The notes below the pieces were generated by a model that was not told the DNA's origin, searched no databases, and saw only the letters and a list, made by a program, of their open reading frames with translations. The position numbers and the translations under genes were made by a program. From assembly GCA_014529385.2 (NCBI GenBank), contig CM043953.1:79596338-79660337 (forward strand): a stretch of DNA of 64,000 bases. The letters run 5' to 3'. Below, one piece after another: positions 54,810 through 64,000 of the stretch. Position 1 is the stretch's first letter, and the number at the start of each line of letters is the position of its first letter. The stretch is from Adiantum capillus-veneris. Its lineage: Eukaryota > Streptophyta > Polypodiopsida > Polypodiales > Pteridaceae.

Positions 54810-55380
54810 TATGATAAGAACAACACAACCAAAAGTAAGAAGTATATTGTTCCCTTGCACAAAGGGGTGTTTCTTTCAAATATGTGATGGTGTTGGCAAG
54901 CTTCATAATGTGGACATCCTTTTTCTACATTTTTTTGTCGGAGAGTTTCAACCTCCCTCTCTGAAGAGGCAATATTGTTGTAATGCCATAGTTTTGAGCT
55001 GAAGAGATTGACATTTGTACATCCACAAATGCAAAGAAGCACCTGCACCCATAGACAACCGCTTGCAATAGTCTAACAAGCATGCTTCTCTCCTCCCAAG
55101 GTATTGAAGAAACATAGAAAGGCTATTAAAGGATGGATGGAAGCACCTTACAGATCCATAAGGGTACAAATGGCCATCCACCCAAATGTTGACATTTGTC
55201 CCACCGACAGGGCGACATTCATGTGATGACCTCTGCTCATCCTCACGTGCAACCTTCGGTGAAAACTCAGTGGGCATGCAAATATGTACGTTCCTGGTGT
55301 GTGGAGTACGTGGTGGTGGAGGCACACGATTTGTGATGTTTGTGAGCACCATGGAAGGTGATGTGTGAGGAAGCAAAGGA
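54810..55380 (-). pseudogene. Unidentified exon(s), minus strand
   Basis: Best segment: from an ATG near 55353 in context TTCCATGGT, reading VLTNITNRVPPPP, THPHTRNVHICMPTEFSPK-like (HTRNVHICMPTEFSPK), REDEQRSSHECRPVGGTNV, IWVDGHLYPYGS, then a good donor (TCT|GTAAGGTG near 55147). A second piece at 55048-54810 (QVLLCICGCTNVNLFSSKL) may be a later exon. No family recognised. The coding look rests on composition and the splice site only. Confidence 0.3.
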
Positions 55381-55900
55381 TAAAAAGAGAGAGGGGGGGA
55401 GGAAGATGGGAGGAGAGAAGGGGACAAGGTGGGAGAGGGAGAGAGAAGGGGGTAGGGAGGGAGAGGAGGAAGGAGGAGGAGAGAACAAAGATTATTTTTT
55501 TTTTGGAGAAAGATTTTTGAAAAAGTGGACTTTCAGTGGCTTGTAGGTCAAAAAATGGTTTTTTTTTATATGCATATATATTGGGGGGGAGTTTTAATAA
55601 AACATAAGTAAAAATGACTTTTTTGAAAAAAAAGTCAATTTTTAGCCCTTAGTGACAAACGTTTTTGCTGACCACACTCCTTTATTCCCGTCGCTTTCAA
55701 AAAACTAGAGAGAGAAAGTGACCTCTTAGGTCCACATCCTACATGTGCCTTTAAAAAAGGGCTGAAAAGGCCTATTCAAAACTAGCTTATTAAATTCTTT
55801 TGTCCCCTTAACCATACACAATATTAGCCTTAATCCCTAAAAATTAGGATTCCTTACAAGGCCCATGCAAAGTCCATATTTTTCCTAATGTAGAGACTGT
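55381..55900. other. No gene; G/A-rich and AT-rich spacer
   Basis: 55385-55490 is a purine-rich GGAGA tract on the plus strand (probably 5' untranslated CT-rich sequence if the minus-strand exon is real). The rest shows nothing. Confidence 0.4.
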
Positions 55901-56189
55901 AAAGTAAGATTGTTAGCTGAACTAGCATATGGCAATGCTAACTACCATGGTGGCACTATTAGGTAGCATCTCCAGGGGGGAAAGGGAGTCACTTAATAAT
56001 TATGTGACTATCACGTGAGTGCAATAGAAGGGGTTATTAATTTTTAGTTTTTCTCACATTTTTATATACAGAAGAGTATTATAACATGGAATCGAAAAAA
56101 AATTACAGATTCAATATAAAAAAGGTGTATTTTATTTGTCAAAAGCTCATAGAATAAGAGTTTTAAAAATAGTCATTGAACGCACACGA

Positions 56190-56870
56190 TATACACAATT
56201 TATGCATAGTGATCCCCTCGAGGGTACCATAGTGTTAGTGCTAACAAGCATAAGGGCCAATGCTAATTAGCATGGTGGCATTGATAACTATTATGGTAGC
56301 AACTATATCTAGCATATGCATATGACATTGGTAACTAGCATGGTAGCATTGATATCTAGCATAGGAAGGGACATTGCTAACTAGAATGGTGGTACTTCTA
56401 TCTAGCATCATATAGGTCTATGCTAGATATCATAAAAAAACAAGTAACTAGCATGGTGGCACCCATATCTAGCATAAGAAACATATGGCACTACTAACTA
56501 GCATATGACATTGTCAACGATCATGGTGGCACCTATATCTATTATAAGCATACGACACTGGTAGCTAGCATGGTGGCACTGATATCTAGCATAAGAAGAA
56601 TATGACACTGCTAACTAGTGTGGTGGCACCTATATCTAGAATAAGCATATGACACTAGTAACTAGCATGGTGGCACTGATATCTAGCATAAAAAGGATAT
56701 GACACTGCTAACTAGCATGCTGGCATCTATATCATAAGCATATAACATTGGTAACTAGCATGGTGGCATTGATATCTAGCATACGAAGGATATGACACTG
56801 CTAACTAGTGTGGTGGCATCTACATCTAGCATAAGCATATGGAATTGTTAGGTATCATGATGACACTACT
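56190..56870. repeat. Dimeric minisatellite with CTAGCATGGTGGCA core
   Basis: At least 11 diverged copies of a 46-52-base unit containing AACTAGCATGGTGGCA and ATCTAGCATAAG. From 56563 on two variants alternate (GCACTGATATCTAGCAT.AGAAG and GCACCTATATCTAG.ATAAGCATATG), giving a higher-order period of about 95 bases. Confidence 0.85.
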
Positions 56871-56989
56871 AGATATGATATTGTAATTGTAAATGTACCA
56901 TATGCGGTCTAGTGTTGACTATCATAATGACCATGGCATGTAGCATAGGGTATGTACCATATAGACAAAAAAAATATTGTAAAGCTCTT

Positions 56990-57680
56990 ACCATCTCCCC
57001 ATACCACACTCGATTGAGCATCGCTTGGAATTTTCATGTAGCAGTTTCAAACCACACATTGATCCCTATAGGCACACAAGGTTGCAAAGCACATTGAGTG
57101 ATATGTGTGCTTGCACAGGGTAGCACCACTAGCATGACAACTTCATTGGCATCATATATGTGCCCATACCTATCACATTTTGCAAATAAAGTAAGGTCAT
57201 TTGTGGTGGGGGGCAGAACAGGAGGTAGAGATGGGAAAATGTAAACTTGGACCCTACTCATCATCTCTTGAATTAGGGCATGCTGCATATCCAACTCCTT
57301 GATAGCATCAACATGGAGATCTATCTTATGCTGCAGTCAATCAAATACACATAGGGATTGCAAAAATACATCCGTGTATATAGTCAATGTTTTGAAATAA
57401 CTTACAGCTAGCGTGGAGATATTGTCGAGCTTGGCTATTATTCCTCCAAGAACTACCAACATTGATTCTTGTGCTTCGAGATGCACAGCAAGGGTGATTC
57501 TTGTGACAGAATCTTCCTCTACCAAACCTTCCAACTTCGATTTCGTTACAATAATCTGCTCATGCAATAGTGCAATTACTGTAGTAAATTTCTCATCATG
57601 CTCAATTTTGTACTTTTGCAGCCTCCAATTTGTATCGAATGCTTACAAGTTCATCTTTGGCCACTCTCACTCTTAACTCT
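56990..57680 (-). pseudogene. Unidentified spliced gene N3, minus strand
   Basis: Exon 57570-57406: HEQIIVTKSKLEGLVEEDSV, TRITLAVHLEAQESMLVVLG, GIIAKLDNISTLA. A 75-nt intron (57331-57405, GTAAGT...GACTGCAG) in phase 0 leads to an exon 57330-57037: HKIDLHVDAIKELDMQHALI, EMMSRVQVYIFPSLPP, LFAKCDRYGHIYDANEVVML, QPCVPIGINVWFETAT, then a stop with the same frame continuing KFQAMLNRVWYGEM. A helical first exon and a conserved-looking second. The same intron size and phase as in N1. Family not recognised. Confidence 0.45.
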
Positions 57681-57699
57681 ACATCTTAAATGAGAGCTT

Positions 57700-58840
57700 T
57701 CAACTTCCATGGTGTGAGCATGTAATCTACATGTTGACTTGGTAAGTCATGTATTGTTGTGGAGGTGCTCTTGAGATAGGTGTCGCTTCAATCTGTGATT
57801 CTGCTTTGACATTCTCTAACGTAGCCTCACCTATGCCATTGTTTAGCTTTCAATGCATGTAGTGGGTAACGAAGTGGCCGGATTTCTATCGATCATTGTT
57901 GTGTTATTCACCCACAACACCCCAAGTAAAGACTACTGCCCTGCGTGCTTTCAAAATACATGGATTGGATTGCAAGAAGTATTCTCTTGCAAATGACACG
58001 TTTACCTCCATATTCATCGGTCACTTTCGGTAGACCTTGTTGTAAAAGACCAGGAGGTCCTCAAACTGCTCTGGAAAAATACTACTACATTTAACCCTGT
58101 AAGAACCTGCATCCCTTGCGTATGTGAAGATTGACAATATGTATGCCTCTAAGACATTAGATTCCCTTAGCAAGCTTTGGGTCCTAGCCTTCTATGTCGA
58201 GGCCATACTAATTGTGAACATCTTCCTTTGTATGGCAAAATACTGATTGGAGGGTGTCCCTCCATCTACTTGCAAAAGATTAGAGTATAAGCATTAAGGC
58301 ATTGACTATAAATGCATAGTAGGTGGCTAGAGAGAGACACATACTCGACACATTTGTCACCCTCTTCTATATCCGCTCTGAGTCTGTGTCATTGTCAACG
58401 TTGAGTATCGCATATGCCCAGCTCTGCTTGCGTACTAGTTTAGCTTGGTTGGGTGAAGGATGGAGGATTTCTCCTCTCGGAGAGGGACTTTTGCACTGGT
58501 GGGGAGAAGCCTGACATTGGACTCATTCCTGTGGAGTTCCTTGTACCTACAAGGACCACTATCTCTGGCACACTCGTTGTTGTGGATTTTGTTGCACAAG
58601 TGGGGATCCCTACATTTCAAGTGACTCCAAGGTGTGAGCTTTTCTTACTCTCCTCATGCTTCCACGGTGTACTCAAGATAAAGGTGGTGCCCACACATCG
58701 GTAGAGATGTTTCTTCAAATAGGTGGAGCAATCATGCCATGCATTCAGACTCCATTCCACCTTCATCATTGAGCTTACTGCTTGAAAATAAGATGTGACT
58801 TTTGTCGTCATTTTCAGAAACTCTTTGCATCGCATAAAAT
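57700..58840 (-). pseudogene. Degenerate minus-strand coding sequence, unidentified
   Basis: Readable pieces between stops: MRCKEFLKMTTKVTSYFQAV and CVGTTFILSTPWKHEESKKS (58835-58620), GGTPSNQYFAIQRKMFTISM, LRESNVLEAYILSIFTYARD, AGSYRVKCSSIFPEQFEDLL, VFYNKVYRK (58270-58030), EYFLQSNPCILKARRAVVFT (57980-57920). It could be the 5' part of N3. Too broken to assign. Confidence 0.25.
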
Positions 58841-59570
58841 CTATTTGAGATATGCTATCAAAAGTACCACTATGTTAACGTGCTTCCACCCTACTAGATT
58901 TTATATATTTTAGAAAGTGTCACCATTACAATCTCCAAAAACCATGGGGAATTCCTAAGCTCATGGTCTCTCCTCTTGGTTAGGGTAGGTTTTGCACGGG
59001 CAAGAAGCTCTCCTCTAGCAATTGGCGAATGATGCGTCCAACTTGCAAGAGGTTGCTACCTTTGTCCCTTCCTCCCAATGAAGCATCGTCATAGTCAACT
59101 CTACCTCCAAATAGCAGAGTTAGACTCTCAAATGCTTCATTGTGCAAAACTCATTAAAAAATGTGGGGACTTTCAAGGGCTTCGTTGTGCAAAACTTGCC
59201 AAAAAAACGGATGTCACCACAATGTTGAGAATGTTTGCATGCAAAAGCGTTCTAACCGTGACCCTTAGTATGTGGCATCATAATCGAAAACCTTATCTAC
59301 AAGGGCTTAGTCGGAGCATCATGTGCGCCTAACTTCAACCATGGTGTGTCAAGGTGGAGCTGCATATGATCACTGCAGTGACTCATGTGCGAAGGCTTTC
59401 AATGCATCAGGTGGCTACAGCTCCTCCATTACCCTCTTGGCTTCTGCAATTGTTGCCCACCAACTCCACGATGCACTGTTGGGGAGCTTCCCACCACCAC
59501 CATGGTTGTTGCAGCTCCCCGCTCACCCATCTCCTCGATGGGGTGTGGCAAATCGGCCAATGATTACGAT
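58841..59570. other. No supported gene
   Basis: 59078-59332 is open on the plus strand but contains a short internal tandem duplication (GCTTC.TTGTGCAAAACT, near 59130 and 59177) and no conserved motif. Confidence 0.35.
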
Positions 59571-59571
59571 C

Positions 59572-59573
<2 letters not shown>

Positions 59574-59636
<63 letters not shown>
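59574..59636. repeat. CT microsatellite
   Basis: Uninterrupted CT for 63 bases. The long Ser-Leu and Arg-Glu frames over it are artefacts. Confidence 0.95.
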
Positions 59637-59638
<2 letters not shown>

Positions 59639-59885
59639 GTTGTCAAGAGTGAAGGACCATCAAGATTTCTCTTCTTCTTTTCGCTCTCAAAGAGTGTTAC
59701 TTTTTTGGCTTTCTAAAAGAAACCCTTAGTGTTGTGTGTGTTGGGTTAGGGAGACTCCTTTCATTTCACATCCTGACATGATGGAGACTTACCTTTCATT
59801 TTACATCTGACATGTCTTTGCTTTTCTTGAATTCTATCGTTTTAGAATGCTAAAGTGAAGTTTCACCTTGCATAAATTTTAGTAA

Positions 59886-59916
<31 letters not shown>

Positions 59917-60640
59917 GTTTTTTTTGCATTCTATTGTTTTAGAATGCTAAAGTGAAGCTTCACTTTGCATAATTCTAATAAAATCTATACACACACATAT
60001 AAATTAATTAGTTCTTTTTATTTCACCTTTCATTTCACAACTTCACATGGCTTTACATTTCTTGCATTTTATAGCTTGATTCCAGTCAGTGTTAACGTTC
60101 GAGAAAGTCTCTTTTATTAAGTGGTTGCTGATCGAGTTTCTTCCTCACAAAGAAGAAAATCAAAAATTTTGAGATTTGCAAAATTTTGGACGACTTTCTC
60201 ACATATTTCATCGGTTTTTCTTCTGTTTTCCATGGTTTGCAGTTAGCTAGTCTCGATTTTCAATCGGCTCAAGACTAAGCTGAGGCAATCCTTTCCCAAA
60301 CACTAATACCAGTTTAATTCAACCTAACAATTCTATCACTTCCTTATTGTTTTTGAAAGCCGTCGTGACCCTTGTCGTTTTATAGTATCGGGCTACACAT
60401 ACTTACTTACTACTCGGTCTCTATTAAAAATAAAACCCATTACTTTGTCCAGAGATTCCACTATTTACTTAGTGAGCCAAAGGCTCTCTTTGGAGCAGAA
60501 GCCACCACGTGGCATTAGATTTATTTTTATAAAAAAACATCGCTTCCATGAAAAGCTCTAAAAAAAAGTCCATGATGAAAAGCTACCAAGTGAATAAAAT
60601 AAAAAAAGCACTTTGCGTTGCAGTTTGATCTTCTGTTCGT
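59637..60640. other. No gene; CA microsatellite and a short local repeat
   Basis: (AC)13 at 59891-59916. TTCTATCGTTTTAGAATGCTAAAGTGAAG-like sequence occurs at 59831 and 59933, suggesting a local duplication of about 100 bases. Nothing coding found. Confidence 0.6.
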
Positions 60641-60649
60641 AGACCATCA

Positions 60650-61970
60650 AGCTGATGGTACTTCGGATGCTTGCCAACATGATGAGCACTCAGATACTTC
60701 GTGCGATAAACACGGCAAAGGTCTGTTCTAGTGCTACTGAAACAGAAGATATCAAATTTCAATCAATGAACAGTTGGCCTAATCTATAGTTGAATCACCA
60801 ACACTCATTGTCTCGCAAGTTCGTTCAACACATTTTTCTACTGGCTATTGGTGACACAGACGGCAAAGGCCGAAGAAAGGGAACGAGTAAATGTCAAAGT
60901 GGACATGAGGCAGAAAAGCTTGGCAATATCGATCACACCAAAGCTTATGATGGTTATCCTCAAGTAATTAAGCTAGCGATTTCAGTGCTAGCTGCTTGTG
61001 CCTTTAGTGGAGTGTGTGAGGGGATTAGTGGCAGACAGCTTAATGTCAAGGGAAAGCCATTGGAGAATATTGCCACTAGTGCAAGTCATGGTTTGTTGAG
61101 TCGTTGGCTTCAGTCGCACTCCCCCTCTGTTGATAGCCTATCTAAAAATTTGATGAGGCAAGCATTTCAGAACGATCAAAAACATCTCTCATGACCAATT
61201 CAATGCAAAATATGGTGTCCACAAGAGTTGGTTAATGTGTAGCTCCAAGGAGATGCAGCAGCATTGTAGTGAAAGTCTAGTAAATCATGCAGGTGCCTAC
61301 ACTGCCGACCAGGTGAAAAAGAATAGTCAAAGAGCAGAAGTGGAATTAGCTAATTCTTTTTTCAACACAGAGATTTGATGATGGAGAAGCTGACAAACAC
61401 GGACTCAAAGTAATGGCATTTTTGGAGACAAGCATACCAATATGTCGGCACCTATTAGCCTCCAAGAGCAGTTCATGGTTGCCCATTCAACAACAAGGTG
61501 GGATTGCAGAAACTCTATAGACAGTATGGCTAATAATACGGCCTATAACGAGCTTCTTTTGCAATAACAATGATTTGGTGGAGGATCCTATGAGCAAAGG
61601 TCCATGTACGCAGCAGCTATCATATCAAGTTCAAATGGCTACAGATGACATACATCGGTTTGGTATTGTAGCCAACACAGACCCTCATTTTCCCTGGGAG
61701 AAAAGCTACTCTAGGGCGAGCAGTGGAAATCTATTCACATCTTCTCCAAGGTGTTTTGTGCAACAGGCGGTTGAGGTAGAAACTCCATATAGCAGCTATA
61801 GTATGCCAAACAGGTCCAGTGCAATTATCGCCAACAACATCTTAACATTCCATAGTGCAAGGCATACAGCTGTTAATATATTGTCTGAGCGCGGAACCAA
61901 TTTCAATGTCAAGAGGATTGTACAGAGTTTGTCTATTGTCGAATGCAGGTTGCAACCTCAAGATTGAGAA
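60650..61970 (+). pseudogene. Unidentified plus-strand coding region
   Basis: A series of sense frames that join by frameshifts or small introns: VDHQADGTSDACQHDEHSDT (60645-60720), 60790-61194 (MNHQHSLSRKFVQHIFLLAI, GYPQVIKLAISVLAACAFSG, CEGISGRQLNVKGKPLENIA), 61195-61380 (WLMCSSKEMQQHCSESLVNH, GAYTADQVKKNSQRAEVEL), 61400-61560, and 61575-61967 (VEDPMSKGPCTQQLSYQVQM, RFGIVANTDPHFPWEKSY, VNILSERGTNFNVKRIVQSL) ending at TGA. Two open frames over 130 codons in the same sense favour real coding ancestry. Not transposon-like and not recognised. Confidence 0.45.
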
Positions 61971-62129
61971 ATTATTTTATTAGTTATACACTCAATATAT
62001 CATATATGCTGGGTGCCAAGCGCCCTCTTTTGCAAATACATTTCTCATGATGTTGCATCTTATCTCGGTTTTCTTGTAGAGATGAGTCAGCTTTCTTTGC
62101 ATCTCTTACTGGCTTAGCATATAACATCC

Positions 62130-62345
62130 ATTACATTGGTAAAAATTCGAGGAGGGTTGTCTGGACAGAGGGGTTGGCTGGCGTGTTGCGGATTGGAGGG
62201 CCGCCACTAGGGCTTGACAAGGAGAGTTGGTCGCATGGGGTGGTGGCGGTGATATTGATTGGACTAAACATATGGAATCTGGTTGTATGCAAAAAAAGGG
62301 CCAGATTTCTCGCAGGCTTCATGCCGCCACCTCAATTGCATCGTT
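62130..62345 (+). other. Possible exon with one membrane segment
   Basis: A plus frame reads VWTEGLAGVLRIGGPPLGLD, SWSHGVVAVILIGLNIWNLV, VCKKGARFLAGFMPPPQL, with a hydrophobic stretch (VVAVILIGLNIWNLVV) followed by basic residues. It lacks splice or start support, so it is a suggestion only. Confidence 0.2.
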
Positions 62346-62744
62346 AAGAGAACTACTAGTACCTTTGTCATAAAGCACTGGCTTCTCCATCTTTTGCAGG
62401 GATTGCACCTTGAGAGCATTCAAGTTGCATGTTTTGACTAGAGATATTAGTTTCTAGCGGATGGTTGTTGCCCCCATTGCAAGCGGAAAGTGGTTATTGG
62501 AGGCCCAAAATCATTGAATCTTTATAGTTGCTTTTTGCTCATACTGCTCAAAGCACGAGAGTCAGGAAGTTCAAAAGAAGACGCTCAATGCAAAAAACAA
62601 ATCTATTGCTCTTGAAAGTGAGATCGTTGTCGAAGGCATTAATAGATCTTTTATAGTTGTTGGTGGTGAGCTTGAGTATACCGTCTCTATGGCAAGAAAA
62701 CATAATTGTTGTAAGCTGATCAAAACAGCTTACGGCACACAGAT

Positions 62745-62745
<1 letters not shown>

Positions 62746-62777
<32 letters not shown>
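62746..62777. repeat. CA microsatellite
   Basis: CA run of about 32 bases. Confidence 0.9.
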
Positions 62778-62780
<3 letters not shown>

Positions 62781-64000
62781 AGAAGGTAATATTGATCAGA
62801 GGGCATAGAACATAAAGTTACATCTATGTGTTTTGTGTATGGCAAGGAGGACATATATTCACAACACTACATGTTCCATTTGCACAAGCACGACTCCAGC
62901 TCGACAACACTACAAGGACCAAGGTTCGTTATCGGCATCCAATTTTCCACGCGCATGCGTTTTCTTGGTGCAACACATAAATGCTACGGTGCAGAGCATG
63001 GCTTTCGTTTCTTATAATTTTGGAAAGACCACAGTGCCAACTCTCCACCATACTTTGTATGGCACCTCTGTATGACGTGCACCAGATACTTTGCACTTTC
63101 AATCTGTGAGGTTTCATTACAAGATGATATGTTTAACTATTCACATTGCCTTTTTGTAGCTCAATGAAAATATCAGCATGTAGATTGGACAATTGAAAAG
63201 AGCGGCAGTTACAACATTGCAGGTCAATAAAGCACCTCATTTATTGTTGCAGCTCATTCATGCTTTATGTATTTGCTTGTTTTGGAATTTTCTGCATTAC
63301 TTCCTTTGCTTCGATTTATTTTGGATTTCATTTTCAAGACTATACACTTGATGTCGATCAACATCTGTGTATGTTAGTTACGCACACAACTCTTTACATG
63401 CAGTTGCTAGTAGCCAATGCATGTGATGGATATTTCCATTAGTGAATGCATGTGTTGTATCACAGTATTGAATTCACCTTGTGCATCTTTACTTTAGCTC
63501 TAAATAATTGATACCATACTAGGTGTCAAAATAATTGATGTCATACTATATATGTCCTCATTTCTCTCGTACTAGGTGTCATTATGAAGTTCTCAAGACC
63601 TAGAAGATTACAGTCCAAGCGTCAATAAGCTAGGGAGAAAACTGCAATCAACTTGAAACTAGCTTACCATCCATATGCTAGGTCATGGTTTAAAATTACT
63701 GCATTGTATAAAGATTGGAGCATGCAATGTGACATCTTTGCTCACAATCTAGAAATATGTCCCTTTTGCACGGCAGCATACCTCACATATATAGCAATAA
63801 ACGAGGTTGACACACAAAACAAATAGACACTCCTACTCTCCTCACCTCTATATTATTAATGGGCACTTTGCCATCGAAACGGGAATAACAAGACTCGGCA
63901 GCATTGCATCTACAATCCATTACCAGTTCAAGATATCAACCACAAATCAACAGTAACCCCTCTCTATTCATGAGATCGATGAGTGATATTTGGACATAAA
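62778..64000. other. Nothing identified
   Basis: Short frames only, none with conserved motifs, and no RNA gene or repeat that I can support. ACTAGGTGTCA recurs at about 63518 and 63571, too short to interpret. Confidence 0.4.

Noticed and set aside
59323-59729. Overlapping ORFs across the CT run
   Set aside because: Open only because CT repeats lack stops in any frame; no motif outside the repeat.
1-64000. tRNA or rRNA genes
   Set aside because: I noticed only tRNA-complementary primer sites; no cloverleaf or rRNA sequence was recognised, though I could not run a covariance search.

Overview
This is nuclear DNA of a land plant: AT-rich, repeat-dominated and gene-poor. It carries Ty3/gypsy elements with the plant Tat/Ogre-type second (archaeal-type) RNase H, a Ty1/copia element with an initiator-Met-tRNA primer site, a CACTA (En/Spm) transposon remnant with DUF4218 and DUF4216 regions, and short GT-AG introns. 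I cannot name the species. The mixture would fit a large-genome seed-free plant or gymnosperm, but that is inference. Almost every coding stretch is broken by stops or frameshifts, so the features are mostly transposon pseudogenes and graded guesses at host genes.

Layout. 1-11.1 kb: a gypsy gag/pre-protease fragment (element 1) interrupted by a second gypsy element (element 2). Element 2 has an LTR at 2322-3870, a primer site, two small leader ORFs, gag and pol to 9290, and a rearranged 3' end in which the integrase tail, polypurine tract and LTR start lie inverted (9293-9975) before the rest of the LTR (9976-10572). A pol fragment (10573-11089) may be the other half of element 1. 11.1-20.5 kb: gypsy element B, with an LTR end, tRNA-Asp-type primer site, long leader with ~290-bp repeats around a palindrome, gag with two zinc knuckles, and a pol that lacks protease and has two integrase zinc-binding domains. 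20.5-33.6 kb: another LTR/leader and unknown-ORF region split by a nested copia element (21416-26570, about 92% LTR identity, near-perfect target duplication), then a Tat-like RNase H-integrase segment ending in its own polypurine tract and LTR (32334-33607). 33.7-36.5 kb: CACTA remnant on the minus strand. 36.5-46 kb: gypsy element E with dead integrase residues and a coiled-coil accessory region downstream of pol, split by a 2.3-kb solo LTR (42551-44854, perfect GGTTT duplication).

46-50 kb holds the least transposon-like material: a plus-strand ORF whose C-terminal part is recognisably histone H3 (alpha-N to alpha-1, CENH3-like divergence) behind a long charged tail, facing minus-strand, intron-containing genes I cannot identify. 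50.8-54.3 kb: minus-strand copia and gypsy fragments. 54.8-58.8 kb: further minus-strand exons with at least one convincing phase-0 intron, around a dimeric minisatellite. 59-64 kb: microsatellites and a frameshifted plus-strand coding region of unknown family.

The items I consider most worth a second look are the small leader ORFs of element 2 (one with its start codon inside the primer site), the palindromic repeat arrays shared by two leaders, and the H3-like ORF.
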